A stretch of DNA of 64,000 bases from an uncultured Chitinophaga sp. (GTDB taxonomy: Bacteria > Bacteroidota > Bacteroidia > Chitinophagales > Chitinophagaceae): NCBI RefSeq assembly GCF_937898475.1, contig NZ_CALEJS010000016.1, forward strand, positions 62,001 to 126,000, given 5' to 3'. Below are positions 35,083-42,635 of this stretch, one piece after another. How positions within the stretch are numbered: position 1 is the stretch's first letter; the number at the start of each line of letters is the position of its first letter. The translations under genes were made by a program, and so were the position numbers. A model generated the notes under the pieces. That model worked only from the letters and a program-made list of their open reading frames with translations, ran no database searches and was not told the origin of the DNA.

Positions 35083-35554
35083 TCACAGAAAAAGTGATTT
35101 TAGTTGTGAAAAGCAGTTGCTTGATAAATACATACGCGAGCAAGCGAGCCAGGATATTAAAAGAAAGCTATCAGCATGTTTCGTTATTGAAGGAGATGAA
35201 AACCTGATTAAAGGATATTATACCTTATCGGGTTCATCTGTTAAAAGAGAGCTGATCCCTAAGCATGTTAGAAAAAAAATGCCCCCTGCCTACCAGGATC
35301 TGCCGGTTACTTTACTTGGCCGATTAGCCATTGATAAAACCTGTAAAGGTCAGGGACTTGGTGAATTGATCCTGATTGACGCTTTGAGTAGAAGTTATGA
35401 CAACTCTAAGGTCATAGGTTCGATAGCTGTAGTTGTTGATCCATTGGACCATGATGCTGTGGCTTTCTATAAAAAGTATGGCTTTATTTCATTACCTGAT
35501 AGCAATAAGATGTTCCTCGCCATGAAAACAATCGAAAGTCTGCTTAACAATTAA
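35051..35554 (+). CDS. GNAT toxin (TacT-like tRNA acetyltransferase)
   Basis: A 167-residue acetyltransferase. The acetyl-CoA site is CKGQGLGELILIDAL (Q/RxxGxG/A), and the C-terminal FYKKYGFISLPDSNKMFLAM is typical of the TacT/AtaT group, which acetylates aminoacyl-tRNA and stops translation. The start overlaps the antitoxin end. Length and motifs agree with an active toxin. The exact tRNA target cannot be read from sequence. Confidence 0.87.
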   Translation: MNYLTVPLKNSHRKSDFSCEKQLLDKYIREQASQDIKRKLSACFVIEGDENLIKGYYTLSGSSVKRELIPKHVRKKMPPAYQDLPVTLLGRLAIDKTCKGQGLGELILIDALSRSYDNSKVIGSIAVVVDPLDHDAVAFYKKYGFISLPDSNKMFLAMKTIESLLNN

Positions 35555-35560
35555 AACCCC

Positions 35561-35800
35561 TCACCCCTTCCCCCCCGGCAAAAAATACAACAACCCGCAA
35601 CACACCACAAACAAAATAAACGAAGCCACCAGCGCAGGTATTGCTATCCCCCGGTTATGCTCCAATGCATTATTCAACCCACTATACAACAACCATATCT
35701 GCATGGTGACCAGCAACACCTGTATCACAATAATAGCCAGTGTAAGCGTGCTGGTTTTATTGGGATGCGCTTTCTCCTGGGCATTTCTGAAAGTACTCAT
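35561..35800 (-). CDS. Small two-helix membrane protein of the nitrate cluster (DUF6755-like)
   Basis: A 79-residue protein from MSTFRNAQEK with two hydrophobic segments (about 18-38 and 52-72). It starts 10 bp after the Rieske gene stop on the same strand and so is the last gene of the nitrate cluster. Its size and position match an unnamed subunit of Bacteroidota electron-transfer clusters. Function unknown; it may anchor the Rieske protein or help the cytochrome subunit. Confidence 0.65.
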   Translation of the reverse strand: MSTFRNAQEKAHPNKTSTLTLAIIVIQVLLVTMQIWLLYSGLNNALEHNRGIAIPALVASFILFVVCCGLLYFLPGGKG

Positions 35801-35810
35801 GATATTTGTA

Positions 35811-36317
35811 TTAAACGGTCTTTGTTCCCGGGCCGAGTACAAAAATATGATCCTCCTCCTCTACTACCTGTAAAGCGGGCAAAGGCCTTGGCGGCGGACC
35901 CTGTAATACATCGCCGGTGTTGGCGTCGAACCATCCGTTGTGGCAGGGACATTCTATCTTACCCGTACCTGCTTTATAAAATACGGCACAGGAAAGATGT
36001 GTGCACTTCTGTTCATATGCCTTGAACACACCGCTTTCCAGGTGGATCAGGATATACGGCGTATTGTCGCCGGGTAAACGGAAGGTACGTGTGCCGCCTG
36101 CCTCCAGTTCATCGCGTTTACATACCAGGAACCGTCCTGCATGGTGGGCGCCCTGGGGCCAGAATGCCCGGGCCACAACATAAGCGCTGCCGGCTACCAT
36201 AGCCCCGGATATCAGGCATAACATGCGGGAGAACTCCCGCCGGGTGACCAGCCGGGCTTCATCCTGCCGATAGGGAAAATCACGTTGCCAGTCGGGCAAT
36301 GTTTGTTCTTTACTCAT
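35811..36317 (-). CDS. Rieske (2Fe-2S) protein
   Basis: A 168-residue protein. An N-terminal membrane anchor (residues about 30-50, behind TRREFSRM, which resembles a Tat signal) is followed by a Rieske domain with CTHLSC and CPCHNGWFD, supplying the two Cys and two His ligands. It would transfer single electrons at the outer face of the inner membrane, as in cytochrome bc complexes. It sits between a ferredoxin-type gene and a small membrane gene in the nitrate cluster. Confidence 0.9.
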   Translation of the reverse strand: MSKEQTLPDWQRDFPYRQDEARLVTRREFSRMLCLISGAMVAGSAYVVARAFWPQGAHHAGRFLVCKRDELEAGGTRTFRLPGDNTPYILIHLESGVFKAYEQKCTHLSCAVFYKAGTGKIECPCHNGWFDANTGDVLQGPPPRPLPALQVVEEEDHIFVLGPGTKTV

Positions 36318-36383
36318 AATTGAAAATTATCGTTTAATCAGCCGCCAGCCCCCGGCCGCCAATAGCCAACAGCTAACAGCTAT

Positions 36384-36959
36384 TTACCCATGTACCTTCA
36401 GCATTGTAGCGCCTTTAGGCATCATGATATTCACTTTGGTAGTCACCGCTTCCTTGCCAAAAAGGAAATGGTTGACCGGATCGCTCTGCGGCCGCATTTT
36501 CCGCATACCTTCACGGGTGCCGTAGTATAGCGCGCCACTGGGACAAACGGTAGCGCACATCGGTTTTTTTCCAGCGCTGGTACGATCGTAGCAGAGATTG
36601 CATTTCATCATCAGGTCATACTTTTCCTGTTTGAAAGGCACGCCAAAGGGACAGGCCATCACACAGTTGGAACAGCCAATGCAGCGGGCTGTGTTGGCCG
36701 TATGCACTACCCCGAATTCGTCCTTGCTGATAGCATCCGCTGGGCATACCCTTGCGCAGACGGGATCCTCGCAGTGCATGCACACCTGCACGGTGGTCTG
36801 GATGGTATGGGCGCGGTCTACATAATTTACGTGGATCATGGAGTCCTGCCCGTTGGTCTCACATTCTGCACAGGCCACCACACAGGCCTGGCAGCCGATG
36901 CAACGCTGCATATCGATGAAGAACTCCATTTCTGTCTTATAAAAATTGGCTGTTTCCAT
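36384..36959 (-). CDS. 4Fe-4S ferredoxin-type electron-transfer subunit
   Basis: A 191-residue protein started at METANFYKTE, because the longer frame would extend into the molybdoenzyme gene. It has four cysteine groups: CIGCQACVVAC, CMHCEDPVCARVCP, CIGCSNCVMACPFG, and a final CNLC with CATVCP, enough for four [4Fe-4S] clusters as in NarH/DmsB-type subunits. It lies just downstream of the NarB-like gene and would pass electrons to it from a membrane donor. Confidence 0.9.
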   Translation of the reverse strand: METANFYKTEMEFFIDMQRCIGCQACVVACAECETNGQDSMIHVNYVDRAHTIQTTVQVCMHCEDPVCARVCPADAISKDEFGVVHTANTARCIGCSNCVMACPFGVPFKQEKYDLMMKCNLCYDRTSAGKKPMCATVCPSGALYYGTREGMRKMRPQSDPVNHFLFGKEAVTTKVNIMMPKGATMLKVHG

Positions 36960-37000
36960 ATAATGAGCGTTAAGGGTGATGAGTGATGAATATGTTTTCG

Positions 37001-39187
37001 CTAACGGCCGTTGATCGTTCCTGAAGGTTCCAGGCGACAGGCGCATACCTTGAACTCCGGTATCTTGGAGATAGGGTCCAGCGTACCGGGCGTAAGCTGG
37101 TTGGCAGATTTATTACCCGCCCAGTGGTAAGGTATGAACACCGTATCCTTACGGATGGTTTCTACAATATTGGCGGGAAATTCCGCTGCTCCCCTGCGGG
37201 TAGTTACTTTGACGATCTCGCCCTGCTGTATACCATACCTGGCGGCCAGCTGCGGATGTATCTCCAGTAAAGGTTCGGGATACTGGTCTACCAGCTTGCC
37301 GATCCGCCTGGTTTGTGAACCGCTTAAATATTGAGACACTACCCTGCCCGTGGTGAGCACTACGGGATAGTCATCATCCGTTACCTCTCCCGGATCACGA
37401 TAAGGCGTTGGATTGAAATGCGCCTTCCCATCCGCCGTAGCAAATTTCCGGTCCTCCCACAGGCGGGGCGTACCCGGATGCTCCAGCGTGGGGCAGGGCC
37501 AGAAAACGCCCATGTTCTTTTCTATCTTTTCGTAGGTAATGCCGTAATAATCCGCCGTTCCGCCTTTGGAGGCGATGCGCAGCTCATTAAAAATATCTTC
37601 ACTGCTTTGGTAACTGAATTTATCTGCAGCGCCCAGCCGGGCGGCCAGTTCCAGGATGATGGCAGTATCCGTGCGCGCATTACCCGGCGGTGTAACCGCC
37701 TGCCTGATGCGGGTAACACGCCCCTCTGCCGTGGTCACCGTCCCTTCCTCTTCTTCGTGCAGGGAACCTGCCAGGATGATGTCTGCATGGCGGGCCGTTT
37801 CATTCAGGAAGAAGTCGATCGCCACATAGAATTCCAGTTTTTCCAGGGCTTCCCGTACATAGTTATTATTGGGCAGGGACACCAGCGGATTGAAGCAGAT
37901 GGAGAGCAGGCCCTTTACTTCACCGCGGTGAATCGCTTCTATCAGCTCATAGGCAGTGTACCCCTGCATCGGCAGTTCCGATAGTTCAATGCCCCATACG
38001 TCTGCAATATATTTCCGATGCTCGGGATTATTAATATCCCGGTTGCCGGGCAGCTGATCACATTTATGGCCATGCTCACGGCCGCCTTGCCCGTTACCCT
38101 GGCCTGTGATAGTGGCATACCCGCAATAGGGCTTGCCAATACGGCCGGTAGCCAGCACCAGGTTGATACAGGCCATCACATTCTCCACGCCTTTGGAATG
38201 ATGTTCTATACCACGTGCATGCAGCAGGAAACTGGTTTTGGCGGTACCCCACCATTGTGCGGCCTGTTTGATCTTTTCTTTTGCGATACCTGTAATGGAC
38301 TCCGCCCATTCCAGCGTATAATCTTTTACGATATCTATGGCAGCATCGAAGCCGGATGTATGTTCACGAATAAAATCCTGGTCTACCAGGTTGTTATCCA
38401 CCAGGTATTTGAGCATGGCGCCATAGAGGGCAGAGTCGGTACCCGGACGAATATCCAGGTGCAGATCTGCCGTACGGGCCAATGGTATCAGGCGGGGATC
38501 TACCACGACCAGTTTGGCGCCCAGATCACGGGCCTGCCATATCCAGTAGGTCAGCGTGGGAAATGTTTCACTCACATTAGCGCCGCATACCATGATCACT
38601 TCTGCATGCTTCAGATCGGAGTAGTTATTGGATCCGCGATCCAGTCCGAAAGCCTTTTTATTACCAGCGCCCGCGCTCACCATGCAAAGACGCCCGTTGT
38701 AATCCAGGTTTTTTGTTTTAAGCGCTACCCTGGCAAATTTGCCCATGAGGTAAGACTTCTCATTGGTAAGTGACACACCGGAAAGCACGGCAAATGCGTC
38801 TTTACCATATTTTGATTGTATGTGTTGAATGGAGCTGACAGTGGTGTCCATGGCTTCATCCCAGCCCACGGGCACAAAGCCTTTGCCCTCTACCCTGCGC
38901 AGCGGGTCCAGCAGGCGGTCGGGATGATTGTTCTGCAGGTAGCGTTGTACGCCTTTGGGACAAAGTCTTCCTTCATTGAAAGGAAATTCCATCCAGGGCT
39001 CAAAGCCTACCACCTTGTTCTCTTTCACCAGCAGTTTGATACCGCACTGCATGCCGCAGAAACAGCAGTGGGTCTCCACCACTTTATCGGGTTCATCGCG
39101 GCCGGTGTATCCTTCCTGTGGCGCGTAGTGCAGATGCGGACCGTATTGCTGGATCAGCGCTTCCTGGCTGACGGGTAATTTTGACAT
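37001..39187 (-). CDS. NarB/NasC-like molybdopterin nitrate reductase
   Basis: A 728-residue molybdoenzyme. An N-terminal [4Fe-4S] site is C41-x2-C44-x3-C48 plus C76 (GRLCPKG). The probable Mo ligand is C168 in NGRLCMVSAG, as in Cys-ligated assimilatory and periplasmic nitrate reductases. The C-terminal domain closes the cofactor (GNKSANQLTPG). There is no signal peptide, so it works in the cytoplasm. Nitrate is favoured because a NarK transporter is divergent 1.2 kb upstream. Formate dehydrogenase-like activity is the main alternative. No nitrite reductase lies in the window. Confidence 0.85.
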   Translation of the reverse strand: MSKLPVSQEALIQQYGPHLHYAPQEGYTGRDEPDKVVETHCCFCGMQCGIKLLVKENKVVGFEPWMEFPFNEGRLCPKGVQRYLQNNHPDRLLDPLRRVEGKGFVPVGWDEAMDTTVSSIQHIQSKYGKDAFAVLSGVSLTNEKSYLMGKFARVALKTKNLDYNGRLCMVSAGAGNKKAFGLDRGSNNYSDLKHAEVIMVCGANVSETFPTLTYWIWQARDLGAKLVVVDPRLIPLARTADLHLDIRPGTDSALYGAMLKYLVDNNLVDQDFIREHTSGFDAAIDIVKDYTLEWAESITGIAKEKIKQAAQWWGTAKTSFLLHARGIEHHSKGVENVMACINLVLATGRIGKPYCGYATITGQGNGQGGREHGHKCDQLPGNRDINNPEHRKYIADVWGIELSELPMQGYTAYELIEAIHRGEVKGLLSICFNPLVSLPNNNYVREALEKLEFYVAIDFFLNETARHADIILAGSLHEEEEGTVTTAEGRVTRIRQAVTPPGNARTDTAIILELAARLGAADKFSYQSSEDIFNELRIASKGGTADYYGITYEKIEKNMGVFWPCPTLEHPGTPRLWEDRKFATADGKAHFNPTPYRDPGEVTDDDYPVVLTTGRVVSQYLSGSQTRRIGKLVDQYPEPLLEIHPQLAARYGIQQGEIVKVTTRRGAAEFPANIVETIRKDTVFIPYHWAGNKSANQLTPGTLDPISKIPEFKVCACRLEPSGTINGR

Positions 39188-39207
39188 AAGGTAGCTGCTT
39201 TTAATGG

Positions 39208-40275
39208 CTATCCGAAATAACGGCCACTGGACTCACGCGCCTTTAAATGCGCCTGAGCCAGGGCCGACCGCTTGCCTTCAGGACTATAGTCCAGGTGTGA
39301 TGTATTTTCGTTTATCGTAAAATCAATACCTAATTCTTTGGTGAGGGCTTTTAGATCATCCACATGCTGTTTGGACGTAAATTCTTTACCGGTGTGACGG
39401 CACACTGCCATTCCCTTACGGCGCCCTTCTGCGTGATAGAGATAGACGCCTATCTGCGCGGGGCGCTGAATAATATGGAAGAACTTTCCGAAAGGAATCC
39501 ATACCAGGAAGATGATCACGGTAACAGCATGGGTAACCGCCATGAACTCGTAGGCAGTGCCGCCCAGGAAACTGTAATCATATGCTAATCCCAGTCCTGT
39601 AACGGAGATGGCTACCAGCAGTACCAGCGGCAGCCAGTCGCCCCCAAAGCTCTGCGTAGCTATCAGTCCGCCATTGGTAAAGCGGCGGAACATGAACAGC
39701 GCCACGCCGATGATCACCAGCCAGGAGCTCCAGCTCAGTATATTAAATACCAGTGAAGCGATGATGGACCCTAATTTGAAAGTAAAGACCCTGAAGCCGA
39801 ATACATGTGCTTCGTATAGTTTAACCCCTGCGGGATCAAGCCCGGTTGCAGGGTCCATAGTAAAATGGATCCATCCCAGGGTAAGCGGAATAGTAACTGC
39901 AAAGGCCAACATACAGCCGGTAGCCATCAGGAAATGGCCCCACCAGCGCCGGGCGCCACGCGAACGGATAAAATACTGGAAGCCGATATTGCGCACTGAT
40001 TTCCGGAGAAACAGCCAGAGGTACGGCAGGAATCGCCCGCTGAACAGTATCTGCCAGGTACGTTTGAAGTAAAGCCAGGTAGGCGGCCGCTGCAGCCATA
40101 CGGCATAGCGGTAAACAATTCCGAAGGTGGCGAAGACCGTACCGAAAAGGTAGGCTATCAGCGCAGCATCGAAATTCTGCAGCTTACGCGACCCGATAAA
40201 CACGAGGGCTACCAGTAAGAGGGTGGCCGCCGTGGCAATCGCAAAAGCTTTTTTGTTAAGATGATAACTAAACAT
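39208..40275 (-). CDS. Cytochrome b-like membrane subunit (NarI/quinol dehydrogenase type)
   Basis: A 355-residue membrane protein with about six hydrophobic segments and a cytoplasmic C-terminal tail of some 80 residues. Histidines lie in predicted membrane helices (WWGHFLMATG, MAVTHAVTVIIFLVW, KFFHIIQ), suggesting heme b as in NarI. It is 20 bp upstream of the NarB-like gene on the same strand and would take electrons from quinol. No canonical partner (NarJ, NarH) accompanies it; the ferredoxin-type and Rieske proteins are next. Confidence 0.75.
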   Translation of the reverse strand: MFSYHLNKKAFAIATAATLLLVALVFIGSRKLQNFDAALIAYLFGTVFATFGIVYRYAVWLQRPPTWLYFKRTWQILFSGRFLPYLWLFLRKSVRNIGFQYFIRSRGARRWWGHFLMATGCMLAFAVTIPLTLGWIHFTMDPATGLDPAGVKLYEAHVFGFRVFTFKLGSIIASLVFNILSWSSWLVIIGVALFMFRRFTNGGLIATQSFGGDWLPLVLLVAISVTGLGLAYDYSFLGGTAYEFMAVTHAVTVIIFLVWIPFGKFFHIIQRPAQIGVYLYHAEGRRKGMAVCRHTGKEFTSKQHVDDLKALTKELGIDFTINENTSHLDYSPEGKRSALAQAHLKARESSGRYFG

Positions 40276-40344
40276 GGGTTTTGCTTGTTTATACTTATCA
40301 TTTTATTCTTAACACAACATTAGCCATAAGGTTTAGAAAAATTA

Positions 40345-41928
40345 ATGAAAAAGATCATGTCAAAACAGGACAGAAATCATGTTTCGTTAAGATCCGTACC
40401 ATTAGCTTCACATCAAACTGCTTACCCTATGCAGCAACAACCCACGCTTACTGCTTATCGTATACTGATATTCAACACCCTGGCCTTCACGGTTTGCTTT
40501 GCAGGCTGGGTATTAAATGGCGTATTGGTAGCCTTCCTGATTGACAATGGCATCGTAAACTGGACACTGGTGCAGGCGGGCTGGCTGCTGGGCATTCCTG
40601 TACTGACCGGGTCGGTGATGCGTTTGCCCCTGGGACTGTTAACTGATAAACTGGGCGGCCGCTGGGTGTTCAGCGGACTGATGTTGTTCTGCGCCATTCC
40701 CCTCTTCCTCTTATCTAAAACTACCGACTATACGTTATTTCTTATTCTTAGTTTTCTATTCGGCCTGCTGGGCGCCAGCTTTGCGGTGGGTGTAGGCTTT
40801 ACCTCGCTGTGGTTTCCGCCGCAGTGGCAGGGCCGCGCATTGGGCATCTTTGGGATGGGCAATACGGGATCGGCGCTCACGACCATGGTGGCGCCATCCC
40901 TCCTGCTGCGCCTTACCGATAACGGCGCCAACCCCGGCGGCTGGAAAACGCTTCCCATGATCTATGCCGGGGCCCTCGTGGTAATGGCCTTACTATTTAT
41001 GCTGTTTACAGAGAACAAACAAACCGCATCATCGGGTAAAACGCTGCAGGTAATGCTGAAGCCCCTGAAAAGTGTGCGCGTATGGCGCTTTGGCCTGTAC
41101 TATTTTCTTGTATTTGGCTGCTTTGTTACCTTTTCGCAATGGCTGCTGTCTTACTTCCTGAATGTATATACTATTACACTTGTCACAGCCGGTTTGCTAA
41201 CGGCCTGTTTCAGTCTGCCTGCGGGGCTGTTCCGCGCGGTGGGCGGATGGCTGTCTGACAAATTCGGCGCAAGGGTGGTGATGTACTGGGTATTGGGCAG
41301 CTCGCTTGTGCTGAGCGCCCTGCTGCTTATTCCACGGATGGAAATCTACTCTCCCGGCGCGGGACTAATGTCCCAGGAGGCAGGTACGGTGAGCAGTGTA
41401 GATAAGGACCAGATCGTGGTGGATAATAAAACCTATCCGCTTGTAGCCAGGCCTCCGGTAAAGGGAGATGAAGGCACGCCGCACCTGGTTTTCCCTACCA
41501 AAGAAAGCTGGCAGGAAGCGGTAGTGCACCCGGGCGATAAGATCAGGAAGAAACAGATGTTGGCCCAGGGCGTTACGCGCATTTATTTCCAGGCCAATAT
41601 CTCGGTATTTACCATACTGATCATGTTGCTGGGCATGTCATGGGGTATTGGCACGGCAGCCGTATTTAAACACATTCCCGAATACTTCCCGGATGAGGTG
41701 GGCATTGTAGGCGGCATGGTTGGTATGATAGGCGGCCTGGGCGGCTTTGCAGGACCTATATTGTTTGGCTACCTGCTGAATTTGAGCGGCCTGTGGACCA
41801 GCTCCTGGTTCTTTGTATGCCTGCTTTCTGCGGTTTGCCTGATCTGGATGCACCGGGTGATTACGAAGATAATGGCAAAGAATGCACCGCATTTGAAGAA
41901 TAAGTTTGAGGTACCGCATCAGGCTTAG
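40345..41928 (+). CDS. NarK-type nitrate/nitrite MFS transporter with inserted domain
   Basis: A 527-residue major facilitator. The NarK signatures are present: a glycine-rich GMGNTGSALTT in helix 5 and GMVGMIGGLGGFAGP in helix 11. Unusually, residues about 331-418 form an insertion in the loop after the eighth or ninth membrane segment. It contains a small beta-rich module (IVVDNKTYPLVARPPVKGDE), while ordinary NarK proteins have a short loop. Several ATG codons (M1, M5, M29) could be the start. It is divergent from the cytochrome-subunit gene with 69 bp between them. Confidence 0.87.
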   Translation: MKKIMSKQDRNHVSLRSVPLASHQTAYPMQQQPTLTAYRILIFNTLAFTVCFAGWVLNGVLVAFLIDNGIVNWTLVQAGWLLGIPVLTGSVMRLPLGLLTDKLGGRWVFSGLMLFCAIPLFLLSKTTDYTLFLILSFLFGLLGASFAVGVGFTSLWFPPQWQGRALGIFGMGNTGSALTTMVAPSLLLRLTDNGANPGGWKTLPMIYAGALVVMALLFMLFTENKQTASSGKTLQVMLKPLKSVRVWRFGLYYFLVFGCFVTFSQWLLSYFLNVYTITLVTAGLLTACFSLPAGLFRAVGGWLSDKFGARVVMYWVLGSSLVLSALLLIPRMEIYSPGAGLMSQEAGTVSSVDKDQIVVDNKTYPLVARPPVKGDEGTPHLVFPTKESWQEAVVHPGDKIRKKQMLAQGVTRIYFQANISVFTILIMLLGMSWGIGTAAVFKHIPEYFPDEVGIVGGMVGMIGGLGGFAGPILFGYLLNLSGLWTSSWFFVCLLSAVCLIWMHRVITKIMAKNAPHLKNKFEVPHQA

Positions 41929-41994
41929 CAAAAAAAATTTTACGCTGGGTGTCCAGTTCTGGAAATGCCGATCCTTATATAGGAAACAGGCACT

Positions 41995-42465
41995 ATGGAC
42001 ACTTTACTTGCTCCGATTGAAAAGCCCCGGGGGCTAATGATGAAACTGGTCTATTACTTTACCCGTAAGCAGTTCGGGAAAGTGCTGATGCTGCTGAAAG
42101 TACATTCTGCCCGCCTGCCCGCCGCCTTCGCCATGTTCTACGGCAAGGTGAGCCAGCTGGACAAAAAGCTGCAGTTACATGCAGAAACTGTGGCGCTGAT
42201 CCGTCAGCAGGTAGCACGGCTCAACATCTGCCTGTTCTGTATGGATGCCAGCCGCTGGTAAGCCATTAAGAAATCCATGAACATCTCCAAATTCGAAGCA
42301 CTTGATAATTATGTCAATAACCCGGTCTTCAGCGCGGGAGAACGCGCCCTGAGCGAACACCTTTACAACATCACCAATCTAGGGCTTAACATCCACTCTG
42401 ATATGCTGTGCGACATCAGCAAAAGAAAAATCGAAATGAAATTCATACATTCAATCACTATTTAA
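41995..42465 (+). pseudogene. Decayed carboxymuconolactone decarboxylase (CMD/AhpD-like) gene
   Basis: The frame reads to LNICLFCMDASRW with the CxxC-type (here CLFC) active site, then a TAA. The same frame resumes at once as AIKKSMNISKFEALDNYVNN. A second defect is a deletion joining FSAGERAL to SEHLYNITNLGLNIHSDM, which loses an estimated 40-60 residues of the family. The tail after CDISKRKI is not conserved. So the gene is broken by both a stop codon and an internal deletion. Confidence 0.75.
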
Positions 42466-42466
42466 C

Positions 42467-42568
42467 CATCAGACAACATGCAAAGCACATTTTGAACAGG
42501 CATACAAGCTGACGAAAACAGAAACAGAAAGGCAGGGCATACGGGAGAAGATTGGGGGGATGGAGTGA
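42467..42568 (+). pseudogene. Remnant of an ECF sigma factor C-terminal end
   Basis: The 33 codons read CKAHFEQAYKLTKTETERQG then IREKIGGME and a stop. This looks like the C-terminal end of Bacteroidota ECF sigma factors carrying a TPR-like domain. It directly follows the CMD pseudogene, and such sigma factors are often partnered with CMD proteins. The identification rests on a short segment. Confidence 0.45.
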
Positions 42569-42589
42569 CGGCATAACGCATATACAAAC

Positions 42590-42620
42590 ATGCAGCAGGC
42601 TGACTGGCCACCTGCTGCAT
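42590..42620. terminator. Hairpin between sigma remnant and permease gene
   Basis: ATGCAGCAGG pairs with CCTGCTGCAT around an 11-base loop. It lies 16 bp from the stop of the leftward permease gene and could end its transcript. Confidence 0.6.
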
Positions 42621-42635
42621 GCCTGCTGCACCTTA

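Noticed and set aside
40345..41928. NarK insertion as an assembly artefact
   Set aside because: The frame stays open, codon use looks like the rest of the gene, and membrane segments resume cleanly after it.
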